NCBI GenBank assembly: GCA_026419785.1
Contig: JAODTK010005631.1
Location: 1-64,000, forward strand
Source: Sclerodactyla briareus
Taxonomy: Eukaryota > Echinodermata > Holothuroidea > Dendrochirotida > Sclerodactylidae
Length of the DNA: 64,000 nt
Reading direction: 5' to 3'
Shown: positions 32,648 through 44,599 of the stretch, one piece after another
Position numbering within the stretch: the first letter of the stretch is position 1
Layout: every line of letters begins with the position of its first letter
The notes under the pieces: model-generated
What the model was told of the DNA's origin: nothing
Databases searched by the model: none
The model's input: the letters and a program-made list of their open reading frames with translations, nothing else
Position numbers and translations under genes: made by a program

Positions 32648-35600
32648 ACAGACATCATGTAATCGCAATGATGCAGATCAGTCCGGCAGTGATCCAATTC
32701 CGGTATGATTGAGACAGCCCGCTGCGAATACCAATTGAGAGAACAGGGTCTAGAATTTACTCTAACAACTGTGGTACTGAGTGCAAAGAATAGTATGCCC
32801 CAAGTGGGTCATGCACTCATGCACCAAATATTATGTTAAGCATAAGACCTAATGTTCTATGTATTGATACAACTGCATACGCGGCTTACCTGACTTAACC
32901 CATGCATGACGCATGAGTGAAACATAAATCCGAAATGTTTATACAGGCTCAGTTGTAGTTTCGTGGAAACCCCTCTCGAGTTGAAAAAGCAGTGTTTCCA
33001 TTTCCAGCAAAACAAGGATATGAAATCAAAATTCATCATAACCAATTTTCATGTTGCTGTCAGTCATAGACAGGCCAACACGCAAAGACAATATTTTCCT
33101 ACGATTGGGTGTTATGAATGAAGAGAAGAAAAAACATGAAATTGAGTATTGTCGGAACATTATAGTTTTTCGTGAAAATTAGGACACGATCTGTTGATGG
33201 ATATTGGCACCCAGCGGGCCTGAACGGGGTTAGCAGGTGTGCCATAAGGTGAATTTCCTACACGCTGCTAATGCATAGGATTCAATATCGATCAAATTGT
33301 ATCCATTTCCTCTAAATTTAACTGGAAGAAGGCAGCTAAATGTGTAACATGCTACACGGGATGTCAGGTCCTCACAACACATGCCGACAATGTAATGTTG
33401 CGGAAAAGGTAGAAAAACAACTGAATAGACGGTTGACTAAGTCGGGTGCCCTTTGGCAACAACTTCCAACTTATCAAAATCCAAGACATTGTGAATGATC
33501 TCTCATTTCGAAATGCTGATTTCGTTGTCTGAAGCAAATACTACCCTTGATAGTATGGATAATTATTTCTAAGGTTGCCTATGTTTGCAAAGGTTCTGAC
33601 TTTCGTATGGTGGATCACTTGTTTGAGTTGTTTCAGTATACACGTCTCTTAGCCAGGAGGTGGCTTCATTATCGTACCCTATATTACCGAGTGATGAACA
33701 ACCTTCGTGGATTCGAGTGTACCCAATGAGACAATTATGGTTTATGACCCTATGAACTTACGCCGAACTGGAATACGTGCGTTTCACAAAGTCATACTTG
33801 CTCCTGCCTCAAGTTCTGATTCAGTGCAAACCAATCGACTTCTGTAGCCTGTCACTGGGACGTATATGAATTCACAATGCATTGTTGTTTGGAGGCGCAC
33901 TTTGGGAAATCACGAAATACCTGGAAAGTGATAATATTGAGCAATTGCTTCCAACACGACAGATCATTATTAGGCTGTATGCTATCAGCGAGCTACATTT
34001 GTTTATAAGCTGGAGAGCATAGGAGCACAAAAAGGCAACATGTGATTGTAACACTGGTTTACATCTGAGGTGTAATATGGCTTCTGCCGGTGGATCTCCG
34101 TTCTACAGAGTGCATTAACATTATATTTAATCGTATTCACTTACCTAGAGGGTATACATGTGTAAAGTAATGAGAACAAAGTTGACTAATGATCCATGCC
34201 CTATCCTATGGCGGGAAACCTGTTTTGTTTGCTTGAGAACGTGGAAATTCATGGCTAATCCATTTAATACATCCTGTATGTGCTGTCGCCATTTTCGGAA
34301 ATCATTCTCATAGTTGAAATGTGGTGGAAACAAACAAGGGGGTAAATTCTCAGAGCAATAAAGGACAACATTTTGTTCATGCCTTGCAAACAGGTGGAGA
34401 GAAAATACCCATATTTCCTCTCGAAATTCCCACCTAGGCTAAGGTGATAATAATACTCTCCTGCTCAGCTCCATTCGGTGCTTCAGCTGAGGAATTCAGG
34501 GCCCCTCGGCAATATTTATAATATGGAGTTGTTGCCCCTTGAAAAAGGTAAATCTCAGAGAAAGATAGTTGACACAGTTGCAAAGAAGCAGGTCCCTTTC
34601 ACACAGCTGGATAATCATTGACAATATAGAAACATGAATTAGTAACCTGTGGGTTGAACCTGTTGAAGGCATACATAGTTTTAGCTGATTCGGTTCTTGC
34701 ACCGCAACCAGCTGGTGTAATCATCCGGTATGGTTTGCTGGCATGTACCAACGTTTCATCATTACCCCCAAGGAATTTAAAACAATGAACATGTAATGAA
34801 GTTGATGGAAAACAGTTTGACTTTGTTTGTCATGCTTATGATCGCCACTCACGTAATACTAAGCGTAGTGGAATGACGAGGTAGACATTACACAAGCGAT
34901 GGGATCCCGTCCCCTCTGTTGCAGAATCGCCACTTAATGCCTATAAGGGAACAGTTTGACCCTCCCTAATTAAATTTTTCTTCAAAATATATATAATATT
35001 ACTAAACTGGCTAATTATTTGGTATGTGTGTGCGTGTGTAAAGTCTGTGTGGGTGAAGGCGCTCTTTCGCATGACAGTCTTTGAAACTAGAGCCGTCGAC
35101 CTGCGCCTGCAATCTCACGGGATCCCTTCGCTTTTTGTCAGTCTTGGTAGAATCTTAATCAAAGTTCGTCCTGTGGACTCGTTTTATTAGCGTCATTTTC
35201 CCCGCTGTCAACTCAATACAGTTCGTTATTATGCCAATGGCCGTTTGCCGCCCTCGCCGTCTTGCTGTGTGGCCTTGAAGTATTATTCCTTTTCCCCAGC
35301 CTCGATGCGACACATTCGATCACCAGGAACTGACATCCTACGGTTCGCTTGATAATCGCCTTCTTACAAGGAGTATGATAGTTTCAGTAAGTTTTCTGTC
35401 TTAAACAATTCAGTGCCACGCTCATATGCTGATCAGCGTGGCCCTAGCGTGACTGGCTGGTGAGACATGTCCATGCTGCAAAACTAAACAGATAGTGCTA
35501 TACATTATGCCTATGATAATGAAGTGAAAACCTAATATACCTGATAGTAGTATACGATTCTTTTTTTATGAAAGCCTGGTTCGCGCAGTTCTTTGGCGAG

Positions 35601-37259
35601 TTGGGAGACGTATGGCCGACTGGGGTAGGTAGTCGTAGGAAATGATATTCACTTAGTCACATTAATACGTGCGAGTTAAGATTCCAATTCAATTTGACAT
35701 GCCTCCTGGTCATATTGCAACCCTGCTGGCGCAAGCAGACATTGGTATGCCCATAGGAGCCTTCTACCCAGTCACGATCCGTCCTACACTCAAGTAAGAC
35801 TATATTCCCTTTATCATCATCCATGAACAACCTTGTGTGTTCCTCCTCAACACAATTTTTGGTTCCACACACTAGTCGTACTAGAACTAACACTCATCGT
35901 TCAAGAATATTACCTGCAATGTTGGTGCTGCTGGCACTCATACTTCCCAAGAACCATTTCCAGATGGAACAAGCTCCCCCATACATAGCCCAATTGGATA
36001 TGAAAACCCTTCAAGAGGGCAATTCCCAACTGGTGGCCGGCATCATAGTTTCTCTGCACACCGGCTAACCTCCCTCGAATGCTGTTGAGGGCGCCTTGGT
36101 GGTAATCGAACAAGAACAAGAGTGTCTAATGCTAGGCCCTAGCCTAAGTTAGTTTGACTCCCACATTGGGTGTTTTCCCCTAGTCAAATAACTGTATTGG
36201 GTCGAAAATGGCACCGGTAACCTACACTTACACGTTTTCCTGAGCAGAGCAGGTTATTACAAGGTATCTCACCGCCCGTTTTGGAGCTATTACTAAGCCC
36301 AGCTTGCTTCTAAATGTCCATACTCTCCATGTCCGGAAGACCTACAAGTGATTTTTCGCGCTGACGACTGCTTGAAGTTGCGAAAACTTTTAGACATGCT
36401 GTCACAGGATGAAATCTCAAATAATAATACACAGGAAATTCTGGAGAGAAAATAATCGAACTGCAGCCAGGATTTCATGTAAATGTAATACAAATGCACG
36501 GACGAATGCGTTCTTTCTGAATATGGGCCGAATCGATCCGCTAAGGGGAGGACTGAACCCCAAAATTTGGCCCCAAAACCCGAAGAAAACAATATGGTTA
36601 TTTTTTGGTGGGGTACACCCTGGCGGATTGTACATAAGGTGTTTGTAAATGTGGTGGTGCTTTATTTCCAGTGTTATCTCGAGAGAGAGAAGCTAAAGCA
36701 TTGACAGCAACGTCCGGAGGTAAATGAAAAGGCGCAAGAACCAGAAATGGAAGAAGGGAAAGCAAGAATATTGTGGAACTTGCCCCCAAAATCCATTAAA
36801 GTTGGAAATAAATTGAATAATCTAGAAAATTAGTGGGCCCAAATTGGAATTGAGGTTTATGGGGTTATAAAGGTGAGGTACGGGGAATACTTTTTTTCGA
36901 CGCTCTCCAATAAAAGTTAGAGGTCCACCTTACCCCTCCCCCCACGACTCCACTCCACCCCACGCCCATCGCCTCCCCCACTCATCGTGGGCTGAAAAAC
37001 CCCGGGAGAAAGTCGTCTAGAATCAAATTTGCAAAATATTCGGATTATGACCGCTGGAAATATTCGCTGTACCCTTCACTATCCCGGAAGGGAATCTCTT
37101 CCCAGCCGATCTGAAAGAAGTCTGGACCACCCTGACTTCACTTTTGAACCTAACTAGGCATGGGCAGACTTGTCAAGGAAGCCCACACCAGGGTCTAACC
37201 GTCTGCATCCACTGCGCACCTATGTTGCACCAACGCATGTTTATACAATTATTTCCCAG
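32647..37259. other. No recognisable gene
   Basis: Several 60-100 codon frames on both strands, without domain resemblance. A minus-strand frame at 34145-34333 (FNYENDFRKWRQHI) is protein-like in composition but unsupported. Slight A/T excess, few repeats. Confidence 0.3.
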
Positions 37260-37436
37260 GCGATTTCATGCAGTAGTTTTTCAGGAGGTTCTAAATTTCT
37301 GAAGACTGAATTTTTCATGGATGCCGATGAAATATGCAACTCCGGGGATTGCCCTCTTGTTTATGCGTTCTCCATTATGATTCTTCCATATAATTCAAAT
37401 TTTGATGCACCCATACAAAAACGAAACTATTTTGAG
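37260..37436 (+). CDS. Candidate internal exon, possibly REJ/polycystin-like
   Basis: A 177 bp segment of exactly 59 open codons, phase 0 at both ends. It is bounded by a strong acceptor (ttatacaattatttcccag, AG at 37258-37259) and a good donor (TTTTGAG then gttagt, GT at 37437-37438). The peptide has CSSFSGGSKF, DADEICNSGDCPLVYAFSI and ILPYN. The pattern of a Cys, then a small loop and CPLVYxFS, recalls the REJ-module region of polycystin-1-like proteins. That resemblance is weak and from memory of the family pattern. No flanking exon was found within a few kilobases. It could equally be a chance open segment. Confidence 0.35.
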
Positions 37437-38371
37437 GTTAGTGAACTTTTCAGTAGTTCACAAATCATGTTGCGGACCAATTCCTTTTGGTTACCTGCAC
37501 TTGGGGGGGAGGGGGGGGGGAGGGACATACAATTAGGCATCTCCCTATGATATGCGAATACATTCTAACGTAGGTATAGGCTGACCTAATGTGGAACTGG
37601 AGCGGTGGGCTATTTAAATATTACCCATATCTCCAGCTTGTGTGGGTGTGATTCCGTTTATGGGTATTGACACAAAAGATACCGAGTAACAGTTGATTCC
37701 TCAAATGATACACATGAAATACCTAGGAATAAGGTTTTTGTAATATTAACTGATAGTTCAAACAGATTACATGCATCTCTATTCAAATTTTCCAACATTC
37801 GCGTAGCCCAGACCCTATCATATAAGCAGATCATTACGATAATACGAGTTAAACCAAATGAAACTTGAAATATACCTTTGGCTAGGAGTTTGATTTCCCG
37901 TAAATTATTATATGGTTCTTTTGTTTTGCTCATTGTCTGAGAACATTTTTGACAAATAAAGTGAAACAACACTGGTTATTTTTATTTAGTGTGTCTGATT
38001 ACCTAACTTAACCTTTTTAATATGTTTTTCATACATTTTTGCCTTCAATGAGACTATCAATTTGAAATCTATTACCACTAGAAAATAATAATAAGTATTA
38101 CGCTATTTGTTTTTACCATTCTTATTGTCAGGTGTGTACAGTTGGTTTCGTCTTTCCTGCTGCATTCCTACTATGAGCTGGTCCTGACGCTTTCTTCCTA
38201 TACCATATACTAGGATAGTTGAACACGCACATGACCTCTGGGTGTATGTAATCGAATCATCATATATGCCGAAAAATGTTCTCTTAGCTGTGTAATAGTG
38301 TGGTTCGAGTCAGGACCTTGTCAGTTTCTCTCGAATATTCGCTCACGGTATACATTGGCAGAGTTAACGTA
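37437..38371. other. No recognisable gene
   Basis: Begins as the intron of the candidate exon. A G-rich tract lies at 37503-37523. A minus-strand frame of 104 codons at 37658-37972 is unsupported. Confidence 0.3.
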
Positions 38372-38409
38372 ATTCAGGCCAGGCCCCTGCGAAGGGGCCT
38401 TGCCTGAAT
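38372..38409. repeat. 17 bp stem, 4 nt loop hairpin
   Basis: The arm attcaggccaggcccct and the reverse complement of aggggccttgcctgaat pair with a single mismatch around the loop gcga. A related half-arm (ttcgcaggggcctg) recurs near 40488-40501. There is no T-run or promoter context; the hairpin may be the end of a foldback-type element or a structured RNA. Confidence 0.7.
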
Positions 38410-39049
38410 ACCGTACAGAATTTTTCTGACGGGTGCGATCAACCCTACCGATTTCAAGAAATTGTGTCCAGCACCCCAGTCCGATTTTTACTTAAAGCTG
38501 TCCATGGATCAATATTTGCACAAAATTTGGTATCTCGGTTTTCGAATCAGCTGGCTGCGTGATTTGTTATTTAGTGTACTTGAGCAACTGAATGGAAGAT
38601 ATCTAATATGACCCCAAATTTCACTTGATTATTTTGATGATGATATCTAGTATTGGAAAAAGATCTCTTGAAGTTTCCATTATATTTGTTTGTATAAAAT
38701 CCTCAGGCACCTAACAACCGCCCCTGACAAATACTGAAAAGTTGAATTTTCAAGAATTTTCATCTGTATATAAAAAATGTACGTATTTGTAGTTGGCTAG
38801 CGGAGCACCCTAGCGTCACATTCAACATTGGGGAGGGAATTGCACATTGGCCAGGCTTCCCGACCGGAGTGGCAAGTTTTGCCAGTGTAAAATGTCCTTT
38901 GACGAATCTCAGCAATTTTTGTTTCATCGCCGTAGTTTTGCTTTGTTAATGTTAATCTTGTGTAATGTACGTGAACATGGTTAATTCAGTAGCAACTGGC
39001 CTTTTCCGGTGGTCTGTGAGCCTGATTGTGTTTTATTGTACTGTCAATT
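38410..39049. other. No recognisable gene
   Basis: Nothing recognised. Confidence 0.35.
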
Positions 39050-39910
39050 TCAGTCGCGGAAGTGCCGCTACGTCACTCTGAGGGGGGGGGGGGGGTCTTG
39101 TAAGACTATGTTCTTTGACGGTACGCGTTCAACGGATGGTGCGCCAACTGCAATGAATAAACGTAGAATCAGTTCCTTAAGAATGTTTCTTGAGATAACA
39201 ATTTCAGGAAATTTATTGATCAATTTGGGGAGTGGGGATTTGAGGCAATTAAGACATGGGAAAGTACAGTCTGGGGATTCGCTAAGCTCAAAATTCCTTG
39301 CGACTATACGCGGACCACTGAGCTGGCCCAAACTGTAGGGAATAACATCAATTAGTTCCTTCAAGAACGTTTCTTGAATACAAATTTCTGAAAATATTGC
39401 CAATTTTAGTCACTGCCATACAGCGGGGAATTGCCGGTTCCGCAATTGAGGGGTTGTGAAATGTCCCTTCTGTACCTACGCGGTTTTCCCCCACCCAACT
39501 GATGGTGCGGCTTGCCCGAATGTAAGGAATACACTCGATCAGTTCCTTCAAGAACGTTCTAGAAATATGGATTCCTGAAATGATTGCAATTTTAGAGACG
39601 TTGCTCACTGCCAGACGGTCCGGGAAATTGACGTTCCTTCACCTGGGGGGGGTCGGTTTAAAAACAAACCAAAAAAAGATTGACCCTCGCGTAAACAACT
39701 GACGGTGGCTCGAATTTGAGACAATAACATTTTGATTCAATTCATTCAAAGAATGTTTCTTGAAAATAAAACATTTATGACGAGTTCAGGGATGTGCTAA
39801 CTGGCCATATATTTGGACCCCAGAAGGCCGTTTTCCTGCAACTGGGGGGTCTGTAAACTAAAAATGTCCGTTTACGATACGCGCCAACCATGGTGGCGCT
39901 CCGATTAGAT
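39050..39910 (+). repeat. ~190-200 bp tandem array, locus 2
   Basis: Four units of the same family as 27235-27785. The landmark cagttccttaagaatgtttc and its variants fall near 39170, 39353, 39540 and 39738. Each unit has a gtacgcg-type word before ctgatggtgg, a G-run after ctgcaa or its variant, and an acgttgctcactgcca segment. It starts with agtgccgctacgtcactctg, like locus 1 (aagtgccgctccctgc). Confidence 0.8.
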
Positions 39911-42900
39911 GGTTGCTACACTATATATGTCCCCCAATATTCAACACAGATCGCCGCCCATCATCATAACAATGGATAGAACCCCCAGTGAAAGTAATTA
40001 TTATTAGTGAGTGATATAATAGAAAAGCAGACATTTGTCAGCTAATTTGATCTTGTATTAAAAACATGTTTTTGCATCTTCTTCGAGACAGCCAGAATTT
40101 TCAAAAGGGGGACGATGGGCACTCCCTTCCCTTGAATACCCTCACTGACGGCGGTCGATAATGGGACCTGAGTTAACTTTTCCCCCTTACACCAGAAACC
40201 CGGCTTAATACGCCCGCGTTCACTGTTATTCGCTTTTGCTCATGGGTCACCCTTGCCTCGTGCTGCTGAATAAACAGTTTTAGGGGGGTACCGTTACCGC
40301 GGGTACATCAGTGTGTACTGTCTAATTGGAAACACGCGATGTCGCTATGCAAAACTAAAAAGAATATATACAAAATTGCAAAAGAAAAAAAATCCGAAAA
40401 AATGGAATACGAAAATGTAGGTTTTTGTATAGGGGGTAGGGTGAGGTGTCTTTGTCAGGAGAAAATCAGCACCCAGTATAAAAATCGTTCGCAGGGGCCT
40501 GATTCAGGCTACTGACTTATTTGAGGATTCTCTTGCATGTGTGACTAAGGGTTGTGAAATATGCTCTGAAATGCTCTGAAAAATTACTGAGGAATCCTTG
40601 CAGGTCTGTACTGTTTGAAAAAAACCCTAAACTACCTCATTCAAACGCTTTGAAAAATGGCCCAGAACTATCGCATTTTGGGATATTGGGATCAACTGGA
40701 AGCACGAAACAAACTTTGCGGAAGTGACAATTTACCAGGAAAGCCGCGAGTAAGACTACTGTAGCAAGTTTTGAAACTCCGCCCACCGTCATTCAGTTTG
40801 GATGCTCACATATTGCCATTGCAAAAAATATCTGTTTAGAGCATGGGTCTGCCGACATGAGGAGTTTCGTTACTGTCGATATACCATGGTGGCTGGTGTT
40901 TTGCTTAGTTTTCCCAAATCGTTGACTCAAGTCACGTTTTCGTTACTGCAGTACATACTTGCTTTTGGTGATTATTTTAGGACATTGGTGTAGTTTTCGG
41001 AACACTATCATCTTATTACGGGGAACCAATTATGCGAAACTACTATACGGTACCAATGTGTGATTGTTAATTGTCGGAACCAGCACTTCGTGACGTTACT
41101 ATGGGCGCTTCATTGCATTCTGGGGACTCGTCTGGTTGATTATACCTGTACTTGTCTGCGTCGTCGTTTCTATGCAGACCAATGGTGGTCCTATTGTGTA
41201 TTCCAGACCGCAGCTACTGCGATATCGATCGAGGGTGTAACAACAAAAAACCCTCTGACTCTTGCTGTCCACTTTTAAAGGAGGAACGGCATTTTACTTA
41301 CTATACTTAATATACTTCTATACAATTTTCTATAGAGCCCCGCTGATAGAAGAAACTCAATAAAATTTCTAAAAAATTTAAAACTACAATAATGAATTTT
41401 TATTATTAAAAAATAAAAAAAATACAAAATTATAATATATTCCATGGAAACTCTGTGGAGTCCCAAGGGAATCCCGCTCAAATAAATCTCTAAATAATTT
41501 ATAAAAGAAAGGAATCATATTCTTTCATTCTGGTATGAACACAGGGCCTATGCTACCTTGATTGGTTATGGCAAATAGTTTAATTAGGCTTTTAAACCCC
41601 CACCCCACCCCTCCCAACCCCTCTCCTCACCGGGACAGTTTAATTATTGCGCATCCGGAATGAAAAATAAAACTATGCTGTGCCAATTACAATCACCGGG
41701 GTAACTGAGGCTATAGAATAGCATAATAAATTCCTAGTTTTTGACCGTTTGGCCTTCAAATAGCGTTAAACCAGGTAATTTTCAAAAGAAAACACAAAGG
41801 AAACCTACCCGGTTAGATAATTGTGATCCCTAATATTTCCTGCTAAGGTTTAATGTATATTGAATACACATTATTTCACACAATGTAGATACCAGTAATA
41901 GGGCTAACCATACACAAATTGCACCAGAGGGCCTAGCATCTAGCAAATGCAAACTGTGTGTAATAACTTGCCTATGTGTTACACTGAATATTTGTTAAGC
42001 TATAGCCTACACATTCACCTCTACAAAACTTCCGGTATGAATATATATAAAAATTATACCAAATAGAAACCAATCAAAGTTCCAATGACAAACTTGAAAC
42101 TATAAATGTTCCTGTTCAATTTGATTACTACTAAATATCCAAGTTCCCCCTGAATAATAAACCAATTTAGAGTGGAATGGCTGACATACAGAACTACAGA
42201 GCCTAACTGCCACGCTGCATTTTGAAGTAGGGCTGTCAAAACACAAAACTGTTCTTGTTCAGTTTGTGATTGTTTCAAATTGATCTAAATATCATTTAAA
42301 ATTTTTGTGTAGACAAGTTAAAAATTAAAATAATATGTAAGTAGCCTATCAATTTCAATATAGATCCCAAAAATTCATTTCATGAATGGTTATCAGATTA
42401 ATAAAAGAGCATACATTTTATAAATAGCTAGATGGCCACCCCCAAAATGATTCTATAGAGATTCTATAGAAAACCTCTATAGGAATCTCTATAGAAATGA
42501 ATGTATGCTGTTTATGAGTAAAAATCAGTTCCTATTTCCCTTTTTTTTTGCCCAGTAGGCATATATATAAAGGTCAGTCTTCAGGAAGCTAACAGGAAAC
42601 AGCAAGAAGACCTAAAATATTATGCCCGTCAATATTGAATCTCTTCTTTATTTATTAGTAAGCATAGATGTTCTGAATTTCTTGTAAATGGCTGAATGAG
42701 GGGGAGGGAGGGGCTTTCTGCTCGTCTAGTTTTCACAAGAAAGCTTACGAACAACTGACAAGCTACACACACACACCCCCCAACACACAAAACTGGGGAA
42801 GTGGGCCTACAGTTGGTCATGAAACAACAGGTAGGACATTTCAAAGCATGGAGGTCAGAGTGATTCCTCAAACGAGGTCCACCACAAAGGTTGTTTTCTG

Positions 42901-43512
42901 CGGGATAGAAATATTACACGTCGGCGGTTACCCGCATTGCCACATGGTCTAGTATAGTGATGCTTTTTTAAAGGCGTCGTACCACCCATGGAAACGTTTC
43001 TCATTACCAGTGGACGACGGGCACAGGATATCCCGGCAGTTGCCGGATCTGTGCACCCACGACAAATCAACCTAAATTTCTTACGTTCATCCTACCCGTT
43101 TACGATTTTTCATTTTTTTTTTTTTATCCAGCTTATAATCTCTCCGGTAAATTAGGTACCCAGAAAGCAGCGTCAAGTTGAGATGCGTTTCTCAATTTTT
43201 CTGTTGAGGTTAGCAGCTTCCGTACTTACCCGCTGTACGTTCCAGGTCGAACATAAGGTTTGCCCGGATAAGGGGAAGTTCCCCTGTCAGACCTACAGTA
43301 TAACTGACAGGTAGGGTGAAAAACTGCGTGGTATTGTTAACAACTGACCAGCACCGTCCCGTAGCGTGAGTTCACAAGGTGGCTGAATGAGGGGGGGGGG
43401 GTGTTACATAGGCCTATACTAAAATAAAACAGAGTCAGTTGGGCAGGGGCGCGGCGACAACAGGACGCCTTAAAACTAGCAGCCCACACAACCTTCAGCC
43501 TATTTTCACTGA
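39911..43512. other. No recognisable gene; A/T-rich, with ctatag palindromes
   Basis: The segment 41290-42500 is strongly A/T-rich. Repeated tctataga/ctatag words occur at 42455-42500 and again at 43720-43835. A word ggctgaatgaggggg is present at 42690 and 43381. A 48-codon hydrophobic frame at about 41104-41250 was considered and rejected. Confidence 0.35.
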
Positions 43513-43600
43513 CTTTTATTATTATTATTATATTATTATTAGTATTCTTCTTATTATTATTTTATATTTTATTATTTTATTATTATTATTATTATCATGA
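43513..43600. repeat. (ATT)n microsatellite
   Basis: Imperfect tattat repeats, interrupted by a few substitutions. Confidence 0.9.
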
Positions 43601-43889
43601 TTATCAACGTATCAACGGTCATTAGATTTTCGATTCTAGAAGGTCTATAAATTATGAAAAAAAGAAATGAATTATAGACTCCATATGACTACGCTTAACC
43701 ACGTTTCATCTAGAAAGTTTTGTATAGAAAGCTATAGAACCTATGGATTCAAGAAAAATATGAGCTAATTTATAAGAAAATGGACATTTCCTATAAGACC
43801 TATAGAACTCTATAGACATTCTATAGAATCTCTGGAACTTTTTTTGTAAGGGTAAATTTCGTTCGTGGAAAGAGAGTCTGCCGGGAGCA
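43601..43889. other. A/T-rich flank with ctatag words
   Basis: Several copies of ctatagaa and tctatagac, some forming short palindromes. No gene. Confidence 0.4.
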
Positions 43890-43905
43890 AGTTTGTGAAC
43901 ATCGC

Positions 43906-44530
43906 ATGCGGATAACAACATTGTATACAACTGACCTACTCAACTGCCGATCGGTCAGAACAAAGGACAGGGGAGTATTGACTTTCTTAAACAGAAACAA
44001 TCACTGGACTGCTGTGTTGACTGGACATGGCTTTCTGAGGACGATTCAGCGATACTTAAGGAATACCCCGGGCGCTGCTTCGACCATCTTGGAGCCTACA
44101 GATCTTCGCGTGGTGGGGGAAATATTCCCCCGTTGTTTGTCGCTCACTCTTTGTGCGAGACGAGAAGAAGATTTTGTGCCGAGTTACAAATGTTCGAATC
44201 AATCGGCATTCGGATCTTAAGTGGGGGACGTCCTTTTAGACTCATTTCTATCTCACCGTCCACCACCCATCACGCACGGAAAAAGGGGCCTAGCTGTGTC
44301 ATTGGTTTTTGGATAAGTACATCATTTCCCTGAGAATGTGGCTCATCCCAAGACAAATATGTAATTTGTGGTGACTTTAATCTGCATGTTAACAGCCCAA
44401 CCGACCCATCAGCCGCAGATTTCTTCCATTCCTTGACACGTTTTGGGCTGCAAACACATGTTCACTTCAGGCCCAACCCACCGACATGGCCATTGATCTG
44501 CTAAGTCGGACTGACAGTGACAGGAACTTT
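43906..44530 (+). pseudogene. L2 endonuclease remnant
   Basis: Opens with LNCRSVRTK (about 43936-43962), the NxRS start of APE-type endonucleases. RSSRGGG follows (about 44100), then FESIGIRILSGGRPFRLISI (about 44193-44252), and CGDFNLHVN (44367-44393) with the catalytic GDFN motif. HSLTRFGLQTHV and, after a frame change, IDLLSRTD (about 44488-44511) complete the end of the domain. At least three frame changes are needed to follow it. Confidence 0.85.
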
Positions 44531-44599
44531 GTTGCAAAGGTCCTCAATCCATGAACCACTTCTGTACACAGTGGATCATACACTTTATGGCTTCTTTTG

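Noticed and set aside
34145-34333. Minus-strand exon (FNYENDFRKWRQHI)
   Set aside because: Protein-like composition only. Weak acceptor, no domain and no partner exon.
41104-41250. Hydrophobic 48-codon frame (FIAFWGLVWLIIPVL)
   Set aside because: Looks like a membrane helix but has a stop immediately upstream, no acceptor in phase and no neighbouring exon.
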